A DNA stretch of 9,601 nt from an uncultured Burkholderiales bacterium (lineage in GTDB: Bacteria > Pseudomonadota > Gammaproteobacteria > Burkholderiales > Burkholderiaceae_E): positions 1 to 9,601 of the forward strand of contig CAIKZV010000591.1 in NCBI GenBank assembly GCA_903831925.1. Direction: 5' to 3'. Below are positions 1 to 5,903 of the stretch, in pieces. The translations under genes were made by a program, and so were the position numbers. Below the pieces are notes generated by a model, which ran no database searches, was not told the DNA's origin, and saw nothing but the letters and a program-made list of their open reading frames with translations. Position 1 is the first letter of the stretch. Each line of letters opens with the position of its first letter.

Positions 1-1166
1 CGGCGGCGCGTGCCACGCGCACCATCGCCCGCTCCGGTGCCGGTCGGGTCAAGGTGGCTTCGCAGATGGCACCGGTGTCCGGTCGCAAGCTCTACGGCGC
101 GGCCGATCCGATCACCTCGCTCGATGCTGCGGCCAAGGTCGATCTCCTGCATCGCGTCGAAAAGCTTGCCCGCGCCAAAGATCCTCGTGTTGTGCAGGTG
201 ATGGCGGGTCTGGCGGCCGAATGGGATGTGGTGCTGGTGGCCCGGTCCGATGGCGTCATCGCGGCCGATGTCCGCCCGCTGGTGCGCGTCTCGGTCACCG
301 TGATCGCCGAGAGCGGCGGTCGGCGCGAGCAGGGCAGCAGTGGTGGTGGCGGTCGATTCGACTTCGCCTATTTCACCGATGCCATGCTCGAGCGCTATGT
401 CGATCAGGCGGTGCATGCCGCCCTCACCAATCTCGAATCGCGGCCTGCGCCGGGTGGCGTCATGACGGTCGTGCTCGGCCCAGGCTGGCCGGGTGTCCTG
501 CTGCATGAGGCCATCGGCCATGGGCTTGAAGGCGACTTCAACCGCAAGGGTTCATCGGCCTTTGCCGGGCGGCTCGGCGAGCGGGTGGCCGCGCCCGGTG
601 TCACGGTGGTTGATGACGGCACCATCGCCGATCGGCGCGGCTCGCTCAACATCGATGACGAAGGCAATGCCTCGCAGCGAAATGTGCTGATCGAAGACGG
701 CATCCTCAAAGCCTATCTCCAGGACAGCCTGAACGCGCGTCTGATGAAGGTGCCGGTCACCGGCAACGGTCGTCGCGAGTCCTATGCCCATCTGCCGATG
801 CCGCGCATGACCAACACCTACATGCTCGGTGGCGATCGCGATCCGCAGGAGATCATTGGCTCGATCGAGCGCGGCCTGTATGCGGTCAATTTCGGGGGTG
901 GGCAGGTCGACATCACCAACGGCAAGTTCGTGTTCTCGGCGAGCGAAGCCTACTGGGTCGAAAACGGCAAGGTCCAGTATCCGGTCAAGGGCGCGACCAT
1001 CATCGGCAACGGCCCTGACGCGCTCACGCGGGTCACCATGATCGGCAACGACATGAGCCTGGACAGCGGCGTAGGTGTCTGCGGCAAGGACGGTCAGAGT
1101 GTGCCGGTCGGCGTTGGCCAGCCCACTTTGCGCATCGAGGGCCTCACGGTTGGCGGCACTGCCTGA
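1..1166 (+). CDS. tldD: TldD metalloprotease, 5'-truncated by window edge
   Basis: The reading frame is open from the first bases of the window to TGA at 1164-1166, giving about 387 visible residues; the start lies upstream. The diagnostic HEAIGH zinc motif (HExxxH) is encoded at 504-521, and a C-terminal Cys in a CGKDGQ context at 1080-1082. The spacing between the first motif His and this Cys is 192 residues, which agrees with H262 to C454 of E. coli TldD as I recall it, so about 94 N-terminal residues should be missing. TldD forms a heterodimer with TldE (PmbA), a cytosolic protease that degrades unfolded peptides and matures some modified peptides such as microcin B17; TldE is not in the window. 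The gene is followed after 45 bp by a flavoenzyme gene. All visible catalytic residues are present, so the gene appears intact apart from the window cut. Confidence 0.95.
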   Translation, partial: AARATRTIARSGAGRVKVASQMAPVSGRKLYGAADPITSLDAAAKVDLLHRVEKLARAKDPRVVQVMAGLAAEWDVVLVARSDGVIAADVRPLVRVSVTVIAESGGRREQGSSGGGGRFDFAYFTDAMLERYVDQAVHAALTNLESRPAPGGVMTVVLGPGWPGVLLHEAIGHGLEGDFNRKGSSAFAGRLGERVAAPGVTVVDDGTIADRRGSLNIDDEGNASQRNVLIEDGILKAYLQDSLNARLMKVPVTGNGRRESYAHLPMPRMTNTYMLGGDRDPQEIIGSIERGLYAVNFGGGQVDITNGKFVFSASEAYWVENGKVQYPVKGATIIGNGPDALTRVTMIGNDMSLDSGVGVCGKDGQSVPVGVGQPTLRIEGLTVGGTA

Positions 1167-1211
1167 GCGCGTCGCTCATCGGGTGTCCACCGCGTTCGCC
1201 GCTCGCTCGCT

Positions 1212-2363
1212 GTGACAGTCGATTTTCTCGTCATCGGTGCCGGCATCGCCGGTGCCTCCACTGCTTTTTTTCTCGCTCCGCACGGCCGCACGCTCGTCAT
1301 CGAGCGTGAGTCCCATCCGGGGTTTCACAGCACCGGCAGATCGGCGGCGCTGTTTTCCGAGACCTATGGCACGCCGCAGGTCCGAGCGCTGTCGCGCGCC
1401 AGCCGGCCCTTTTTCGAAGCCTGGCAGCAAGGCTTCTCGCAAGTTCCGATCCTGTCGCCCCGCGGCGCCCTGATGCTTGGCGCACCGGGCAGCGATGCCC
1501 TGATCGAGACCGAACTGGCTGCCATGCGACGCATCACGCCCGAAGTCAGCCGCCTCGAGGCGGCCGATGTGTTGTCTCGGGTGCCGGTGCTGCGCGAATC
1601 GACCACCGGCGCTGCCATCCTCGAGCCCGACGCCTGCGACATCGACGTGCATGCGCTGCATCAGGGGTTCTTGCGTGGGCTGCGTGCGCGCGGCGGTGAG
1701 GTCCTGTGCGATGCGCCGGTCGACGCGATCGAGCGCAGGGCAGGCGGATGGACCGTGCGCAGCGGCAATCGCAGCTGGCAGGCGGCGGTGCTGGTCAATG
1801 CTGCCGGCGCCTGGTCCGACCGGGTGGCGATCATGGCGGGTGTGCGGCCAATCGGCCTGCAGCCCAAACGACGCACGGCCTTCACCTTCGCGCCGCCCCC
1901 GGGGCTTGAGACCCGCGACTGGCCGGCGGTTATCGCGCTCGATGAGAGCTGGTATTTCAAGCCCGACGCCGGCGTGCTGTTGGGCTCGCCCGCCAATGCC
2001 GATCCGGTCGAGCCGCATGATGTGCAGGCTGAGGAACTCGATGTGGCCACCGCGATTCACCGGATCGAGTCGGCCAGCAGCCTCACCATCCGTCGACCGA
2101 TCCGCATCTGGGCCGGCCTGAGATCCTTCGTTGCCGATGGCGATCTGGTGGGCGGCCCGGCGCCCGATGACCCGGCCTTCTGCTGGGTTGCGGCGCAGGG
2201 CGGCTATGGCATCCAGACCAGTGCGGCTATGGGCGAGGCCTGCGCGGCGCTGGCACGTGGTGTGCCGATTCCCGAGCATCTGGCCGGGCATGGCATTCAT
2301 GCGTCGATGCTCTCTGCGGCCCGGCTGAGTCCGGGCGCGAGACATCGCTCATCACCCCAATGA
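1212..2363 (+). CDS. dauA: FAD-dependent D-amino acid dehydrogenase, D-arginine dehydrogenase (DauA) family
   Basis: A 383-residue DAO-superfamily flavoprotein. The N-terminal dinucleotide-binding motif GAGIAG is at residues 9-14, followed by E31, the usual ribose-binding acid, and HSTGRSAA at 39-46, the FAD-contacting segment. It aligns almost without gaps to Pseudomonas aeruginosa DauA (PA3863) as I remember it, offset by one residue. Y52, R221, E245, Y248, R304, G331 and Q335 correspond to conserved active-site or lid residues Y53, R222, E246, Y249, R305, G332 and Q336. DauA oxidises D-amino acids to imino acids, which hydrolyse to 2-oxo acids, and passes electrons to the respiratory chain rather than to O2. 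Two specificity residues differ: E87 is Ala86 here and H48 is Leu47. D-arginine is therefore an unlikely best substrate. The start is GTG at 1212, fixed by the beginning of the nucleotide-binding fold; no good Shine-Dalgarno precedes it. It is probably co-transcribed with the M81 peptidase gene 15 bp downstream. Confidence 0.88.
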   Translation: MTVDFLVIGAGIAGASTAFFLAPHGRTLVIERESHPGFHSTGRSAALFSETYGTPQVRALSRASRPFFEAWQQGFSQVPILSPRGALMLGAPGSDALIETELAAMRRITPEVSRLEAADVLSRVPVLRESTTGAAILEPDACDIDVHALHQGFLRGLRARGGEVLCDAPVDAIERRAGGWTVRSGNRSWQAAVLVNAAGAWSDRVAIMAGVRPIGLQPKRRTAFTFAPPPGLETRDWPAVIALDESWYFKPDAGVLLGSPANADPVEPHDVQAEELDVATAIHRIESASSLTIRRPIRIWAGLRSFVADGDLVGGPAPDDPAFCWVAAQGGYGIQTSAAMGEACAALARGVPIPEHLAGHGIHASMLSAARLSPGARHRSSPQ

Positions 2364-2378
2364 ATCGCGAGGATCCGA

Positions 2379-3821
2379 ATGAGAGTCTTCAGCGCCACGC
2401 TTGCCACCGAGACCAATACCTTCGCGCCGCTGCCCACCGGCCTGGCGGCCTTTCGCGATCGCGGTTATTTCCCCGCCGGTGAGCATCCCGACGAACCTCA
2501 GCTTTTTACCGGCCCGCTGTGGGCCGCCCGTTTGCGTGCCCAGGCACTCGGTCTGACCCTCATCGAAGGCATGGTGGCCAGCGCCATGCCGGCCGGCATC
2601 ACCACCCGTGCCGCCCACGAAGCCTTGCGCACCGAACTGCTCAGCGACCTGCGCGCAGCCATGCCGCTCGACATCGTTCTGCTCGGTCTGCATGGTGCGA
2701 TGGTGGCCGACGGCTGTGACGACTGCGAAGGCGATCTGCTCGCGCGGGTGCGCGAGATTGTCGGGCCGGATGTCGTGATCGGTGCCGAACTCGATCCGCA
2801 TACCCATCTCACCGATGCCATGGTGCGGCATGCCGATCTGCTGCTGGCCTTTCGCGAGTACCCCCATACCGATGCCATCGAGCGCGGGCTTGAACTGGTC
2901 GATCTGTGCGTGGCGACCGCTCGCCGCGAGATCCGTCCGGTTGCGGCCGTTTTCGACTGCGAAACCATCCGCGTCATTCGCACGCCGGTCGAACCGGCCC
3001 GCGGATTCGTCGATCGCTGCCGCGCGCTCGAAGGCCATGACGGCATCGTCTCGATCTCGGCCATCCACGGGTTTCCGTGGGGCGATGTCGCCGATCTGGG
3101 CACCAAGCTTATTGTCTATGCCGATGGCGATGCCGCGATCGCCCGCAGCACGGCCGACCGGCTCGGCACCGAGTTGCGCGCCCTGTGCGATGCCACGCGC
3201 ACCCGCGGCCTGAGCATCGATCTGGCAATCGATGAGGCGATCGCGTCGCCGGCATTTCCGGTCGTGATTGCCGATGGCGCCGACAATGCCGGAGGCGGTG
3301 CCCCCAGCGACGCCACCTTCATGCTTCGACGGCTTGTCGAGCGTGCGATCGACCGCGCCATCATCGGCCCGCTGTGGGACCCGATTGCGGTCGCCCTGGC
3401 CTTCGACGCCGGCGAAGGCGCGATGCTGCCGCTTCGCATCGGCGGCAAGATCGGTCCGGTGTCGGGCGCGCCGCTCGATGCGGTCGTGAAGGTCGTGGCG
3501 TTGCGGCGCGACGCCGCCATGACCGGCCTGTCGGGCACGCGTGAGCCGATGGGCGATGCTGCACTGGTGGCGATCGGTGGTGTCGAGGTCGTGCTCAACA
3601 GTCGCCGTACCCAGGGTTTTTCCACCGACATGTTCACGCAGTTTGGCGTCGATCTGGCGCAGCGTCGGGTCGTCGTGACCAAGTCATCACAGCACTTCTT
3701 CGAGTCGTTCTCGAAGGTGGCCGCCCGGGTGATCTATGCCGATGGTCCCGGTACGCTGACCAGCGATCTCACCACCTTGCCCTATGTGAAGGCGCGTCGT
3801 GTGGTGGTCGAGTCATTCTGA
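2379..3821 (+). CDS. M81-family metallopeptidase, MlrC (microcystinase C)-like
   Basis: A 480-residue protein opening with the family signature ATETNTFAP (residues 9-17). The N-terminal M81 domain carries LHGAM (104-108), ELDPHTH (137-143) and YPHTD (161-165). D139, H141 and H163 are the likely zinc ligands by analogy with MlrC. The C-terminal MlrC domain includes a DNAGGGAPSDATF-type segment and a GPLWDPIAV segment typical of the family. MlrC cleaves the linear tetrapeptide left from microcystin breakdown, but most family members sit in bacteria unrelated to microcystin degradation and have unknown small peptide or amide substrates. A GAGGA Shine-Dalgarno-like element at 2369-2373 supports ATG 2379. 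The gene starts 15 bp after the flavoenzyme, so a joint peptide or D-amino acid scavenging role is plausible but inferred. No signal peptide is seen; the protein is presumably cytosolic. Confidence 0.87.
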   Translation: MRVFSATLATETNTFAPLPTGLAAFRDRGYFPAGEHPDEPQLFTGPLWAARLRAQALGLTLIEGMVASAMPAGITTRAAHEALRTELLSDLRAAMPLDIVLLGLHGAMVADGCDDCEGDLLARVREIVGPDVVIGAELDPHTHLTDAMVRHADLLLAFREYPHTDAIERGLELVDLCVATARREIRPVAAVFDCETIRVIRTPVEPARGFVDRCRALEGHDGIVSISAIHGFPWGDVADLGTKLIVYADGDAAIARSTADRLGTELRALCDATRTRGLSIDLAIDEAIASPAFPVVIADGADNAGGGAPSDATFMLRRLVERAIDRAIIGPLWDPIAVALAFDAGEGAMLPLRIGGKIGPVSGAPLDAVVKVVALRRDAAMTGLSGTREPMGDAALVAIGGVEVVLNSRRTQGFSTDMFTQFGVDLAQRRVVVTKSSQHFFESFSKVAARVIYADGPGTLTSDLTTLPYVKARRVVVESF

Positions 3822-3827
3822 GCGCCC

Positions 3828-3847
3828 CGGCCGCCAACTTGCGGCCG
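3828..3847. repeat. Perfect 7-bp GC inverted repeat after the M81 gene
   Basis: CGGCCGC (3828-3834) and GCGGCCG (3841-3847) flank the 6-nt loop CAACTT, starting six bases after the M81 stop codon. No T-run follows, so it is not a classical intrinsic terminator. It could protect the mRNA 3' end. The right arm overlaps the putative -35 box of the leader promoter, so an operator role is also possible. Confidence 0.45.
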
Positions 3848-3867
3848 ATCTCCGAAGCGGCTAGAGT
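3839..3867 (+). promoter_or_regulatory. Putative sigma-70 promoter of the leader-aroG unit
   Basis: TTGCGG (3839-3844) resembles the -35 consensus TTGACA, and TAGAGT (3862-3867) resembles TATAAT at four of six positions. The spacer is exactly 17 bp. The predicted transcription start, about seven bases after the -10 box, falls at 3874-3875, on or next to the ATG of the leader peptide. Neither box is strong; the optimal spacing and the position directly before an attenuator are the main support. Confidence 0.5.
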
Positions 3868-3874
3868 CGGGCCC

Positions 3875-3964
3875 ATGAAGCGCCTCTGCCGATTTTATGC
3901 GTTCTGGCTGCACGATGGCTTTCCGGCCTTTGGCGGGATGAGTCGGGAACGCGTTCAAGCTTAA
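3875..3964 (+). CDS. Aromatic leader peptide (29 aa) of the DAHP synthase attenuator
   Basis: A short ORF from ATG 3875 to TAA 3962-3964, too short for ordinary gene callers. It encodes 29 residues, six of them aromatic. The cluster is F7 Y8 A9 F10 W11 within CRFYAFWLHDGF, with F16 and F19 further on. One peptide therefore carries codons for all three end products of the pathway whose first enzyme is encoded 106 bp downstream. Ribosome stalling at codons 7-11 would cover roughly 3880-3922 and leave the antiterminator strand at 3930-3946 free. The stop codon lies in the loop of the antiterminator, so a ribosome that completes translation disturbs that structure and lets the terminator form. 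Only a weak AGAG at 3863-3866 precedes the start; if the promoter call is right the message is leaderless. The peptide itself probably has no function. Confidence 0.75.
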   Translation: MKRLCRFYAFWLHDGFPAFGGMSRERVQA

Positions 3965-3992
3965 GCAAGCGCCTCGCCGATCCAACCGCCAG
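3930..3992 (+). promoter_or_regulatory. Predicted antiterminator (2:3 pairing) of the aroG attenuator
   Basis: TTGGCGG (3930-3936) can pair with CCGCCAG (3986-3992), six Watson-Crick pairs plus one G-U. The helix extends by GA (3937-3938) with TC (3981-3982), and TCGG (3943-3946) with CCGA (3977-3980), separated by small bulges. The right strand is the left arm of the terminator at 3984-4011, so the two structures exclude each other. A possible protecting 1:2 pairing exists between CTGCCGA (3886-3892) and the same TTGGCGG strand, including G-U pairs. These pairings were found by hand; no folding energy was calculated. Confidence 0.6.
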
Positions 3993-4019
3993 CCTGAAAA
4001 GCCTGGCGGTTTTTGTTTT
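3984..4019 (+). terminator. Intrinsic terminator upstream of aroG (attenuator terminator)
   Basis: AACCGCCAG (3984-3992) and CTGGCGGTT (4003-4011) form a perfect 9-bp stem with a 10-nt loop, followed by a T-rich tail through 4019 (T-run, one G, then four T). It is a textbook rho-independent terminator on the + strand. It lies 20 bp after the leader-peptide stop and about 50 bp before the DAHP synthase start. It could also end transcripts from the upstream operon, but its left arm is shared with the antiterminator. Confidence 0.88.
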
Positions 4020-4061
4020 CTGTTTTGAATTTTCCTCATCAACCCTTTTTGTTGCCGCACC

Positions 4062-4065
4062 GAGG
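4062..4065 (+). promoter_or_regulatory. Ribosome binding site of aroG
   Basis: GAGG at 4062-4065 sits five bases before ATG 4071 and decides this start, consistent with the AroG-like N-terminus that follows. Confidence 0.7.
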
Positions 4066-4070
4066 TTTTC

Positions 4071-5141
4071 ATGACTGCCAAGCACGCCACCGATGACGTC
4101 AGGATCCGCGAAATGAAGGAGCTGTCACCCCCCGCGCATCTGCTGCGCGAATTTCCCCTTCGCCCCGGTCCTGCAGAACTGATCTATGAGTCGCGTCAGG
4201 CCATCCACCGCATCCTGCACGGCATGGACGACCGGCTGCTGGTGATCGTCGGGCCGTGTTCGATCCACGATCCGGTGGCCGCGCTTGAATATGCCCGCCT
4301 GCTGGTGACCGAGCGTGAGCGCCTGAAGGACCGCCTCGAGATCGTGATGCGGGTCTATTTCGAAAAGCCCCGCACCACCGTCGGATGGAAGGGTCTGATT
4401 AACGACCCAGGGCTCGATGGCAGCTTCGACATCAATCGCGGCCTGCGAATCGCGCGCGAGATGCTGATTCAGATCAACGAACTCGGCCTGCCTGCCGGCA
4501 GCGAGTTCCTCGACATGATCACGCCCCAGTACATCGCTGATCTGATTGCCTGGGGCGCGATCGGCGCGCGTACCACCGAGTCGCAGGTGCATCGTGAGTT
4601 GGCCTCGGGCATGTCGTGTCCGATCGGCTTCAAGAACGGCACCGACGGCAACGTCCGGATTGCGCTCGATGCGATCAAGGCGGCCTCGCAGCCGCATCAC
4701 TTTCTGTCGGTCACCAAGGCCGGGCATTCGGCGATCGTCTCGACCAATGGCAATGAGGACTGCCACATCATCCTGCGCGGCGGTGCTGCGCCCAACTACG
4801 ACCATGCCAGCGTTGAGGCTGCCTGCCGCGAAGCCGGCAAGACCGCGCAGGCCTGCCGGCTCATGATCGATGCGAGCCATGGCAACAGCCAGAAAAAGCC
4901 CGAGAATCAGATCGCGGTGACCCGCGATGTCGTGACCCAGATGAATGCCGGCGAAATGCGGATCTTCGGCATGATGATCGAAAGCCATCTGGTCGCCGGT
5001 CGCCAGGATCTGGTGGCCGGACAAGCGCTCACCTATGGCCAGAGCATCACTGATGGTTGCATCGCCTGGGGCGAGACCGTGGGCCTGCTGCAGAGCTTGG
5101 CCGATGCGGTGACCGCCCGGCGGGTAGCGCTGGCCGACTGA
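4071..5141 (+). CDS. aroG: Class I (AroG-type) 3-deoxy-7-phosphoheptulonate (DAHP) synthase
   Basis: A 356-residue enzyme that condenses phosphoenolpyruvate and erythrose 4-phosphate to DAHP, the entry step of the shikimate pathway, in the cytosol. It matches E. coli AroG along its whole length with an offset of two. Metal ligands are C63 (in GPCSIHD), H270, E304 and D328, corresponding to C61, H268, E302 and D326. MRVYFEKPRTTVGWKGL at 93-109 and GARTTESQVHREL at 165-177 are active-site segments. The allosteric pocket also looks like the Phe/Tyr-regulated types: D8-D9 at the N-terminus, P152-Q153 in DMITPQY, S182, F211 and S213. AroH, the Trp-sensitive type, has Gly at the P152 position as I recall. 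Which amino acid inhibits cannot be settled by eye. The gene is preceded by an aromatic leader peptide and attenuator, so both enzyme activity and transcription are probably under end-product control. It appears monocistronic. Confidence 0.96.
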   Translation: MTAKHATDDVRIREMKELSPPAHLLREFPLRPGPAELIYESRQAIHRILHGMDDRLLVIVGPCSIHDPVAALEYARLLVTERERLKDRLEIVMRVYFEKPRTTVGWKGLINDPGLDGSFDINRGLRIAREMLIQINELGLPAGSEFLDMITPQYIADLIAWGAIGARTTESQVHRELASGMSCPIGFKNGTDGNVRIALDAIKAASQPHHFLSVTKAGHSAIVSTNGNEDCHIILRGGAAPNYDHASVEAACREAGKTAQACRLMIDASHGNSQKKPENQIAVTRDVVTQMNAGEMRIFGMMIESHLVAGRQDLVAGQALTYGQSITDGCIAWGETVGLLQSLADAVTARRVALAD

Positions 5142-5171
5142 ACCCGGCCGTCTTGCCGCGCTCAGCCGGCC

Positions 5172-5206
5172 AAGGCTGATTGCGGTAGACCGTCCCGCAG
5201 CCTTTT
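5172..5206 (+). terminator. Possible weak terminator after aroG
   Basis: AAGGC (5172-5176) pairs with GCCTT (5200-5204), and TGCGG (5181-5185) with CCGCA (5195-5199), giving a bulged 10-bp hairpin that runs into only four T residues. AAGGCTG with CAGCCTT is an alternative 7-bp outer stem. The T tail is short, so termination would be partial. Confidence 0.4.
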
Positions 5207-5247
5207 GCGCTGCAGGCGAGCGACGATGGGCATCGGCGCCGGGCTCG

Positions 5248-5256
5248 TGCTATACA
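5248..5256 (+). promoter_or_regulatory. Putative extended -10 promoter for the cNMP-protein/activator operon
   Basis: TGCTATACA (5248-5256) contains an extended -10 motif (TG, one base, then TATACA against consensus TATAAT). It lies 25 bp upstream of ATG 5282. No convincing -35 box is seen 17 bp upstream, which is tolerated by extended -10 promoters. The placement upstream of a two-gene operon adds weight. Confidence 0.45.
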
Positions 5257-5281
5257 GAAACACTCTTTTCAAGGTGACACC

Positions 5282-5884
5282 ATGGATGCTTCATCGGTCG
5301 ACCCCTCTGCCAATGGCGCTGCCGCGTCGGGTGCGCCGCGCGTGCCGTCGCGTGAGACACCGCACGAGCGACTGAGCGCGCTGGGGCTTCGCCCGATCGG
5401 GCGCGCGAGCGAGTATGCCGACGAAGTCCATGCGCTGATGTCCAAGACGCCGCTGTTCTCGGGACTTCTGATCGAAGAGACCCGGCGGCTGTGCGGCTTC
5501 ATGTTCGTCTACGAAGCGCCGGTGGGTGTGACGCTCATCAACGAAGGCGATCCGGGCGATTTCATGGTCCTGCTGATGGATGGCATGGTCGATGTCCTGC
5601 GGCGCAATCGCTACAACTTTCCCTCGCGCATCGCGGTGGCCCATGCCGGGCATGCGCTCGGCGAGATGTCGATGTTCGACGGCGAGCCGCGCTTTGCCTC
5701 CTGCGTCACCCTCGAGACCTGCCGTGTCGCGGTGCTCACCCGCGAGGCGCTGATGCTGGTGCTGCATGACCAGCCCAAGCTGGGCAACAAGATCCTGCTC
5801 AAGCTGGTTCAGTTGCTGTCCGATCGGCTGCGCCAGACCAGCGCGAAGCTGGTCTCCTATCTCGAGACCGCCCGCGAAGGCTGA
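5282..5884 (+). CDS. Stand-alone cyclic-nucleotide-binding domain protein
   Basis: A 200-residue protein. Residues 1-45 are a low-complexity, probably disordered tail rich in Ser, Ala and Pro. Residues from about 50 to 165 form a cNMP-binding beta barrel. The phosphate-binding cassette is LGEMSMFDGEPRFASC at 126-141, with E128 (ribose) and R137 (phosphate) in the positions used by true cNMP binders, so ligand binding is plausible. The last 30 residues are predicted helix. There is no Crp-type helix-turn-helix and no catalytic or channel domain, so this is a sensor or adaptor without its own output. An AAGGTG Shine-Dalgarno (5271-5276) supports ATG 5282. Only 19 bp separate it from the sigma-54 activator gene, so the two are likely co-transcribed and it may modulate that activator; this partnership is inference. 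The ligand could be cAMP, cGMP or another nucleotide. Confidence 0.85.
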   Translation: MDASSVDPSANGAAASGAPRVPSRETPHERLSALGLRPIGRASEYADEVHALMSKTPLFSGLLIEETRRLCGFMFVYEAPVGVTLINEGDPGDFMVLLMDGMVDVLRRNRYNFPSRIAVAHAGHALGEMSMFDGEPRFASCVTLETCRVAVLTREALMLVLHDQPKLGNKILLKLVQLLSDRLRQTSAKLVSYLETAREG

Positions 5885-5903
5885 TCGCGATGGTGTTTTC
5901 AAC

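Noticed and set aside
1176..2345. A 389-codon open frame on the minus strand opposite the DauA-like gene
   Set aside because: It mirrors a real gene with a near gap-free family match; the antisense translation is Arg/Gly/His-rich with no motif.
3782..4090. A 102-codon minus-strand frame across the attenuator region
   Set aside because: It crosses the terminator, promoter and leader peptide of the + strand, has no recognisable domain, and overlaps both flanking genes.
5168..5183. Possible sigma-54 promoter upstream of the cNMP gene (GG followed by TTGC)
   Set aside because: The GG-to-GC spacing is 12 or 6 bp instead of 10, so it cannot serve as a -24/-12 element.
5766..5903. N-terminal extension of the sigma-54 activator to ATG 5766
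   Set aside because: The extra 46 codons overlap the cNMP-protein gene out of frame and translate to Ser/Arg/Pro-rich shadow sequence; the GAF-activator sequence begins after ATG 5904.
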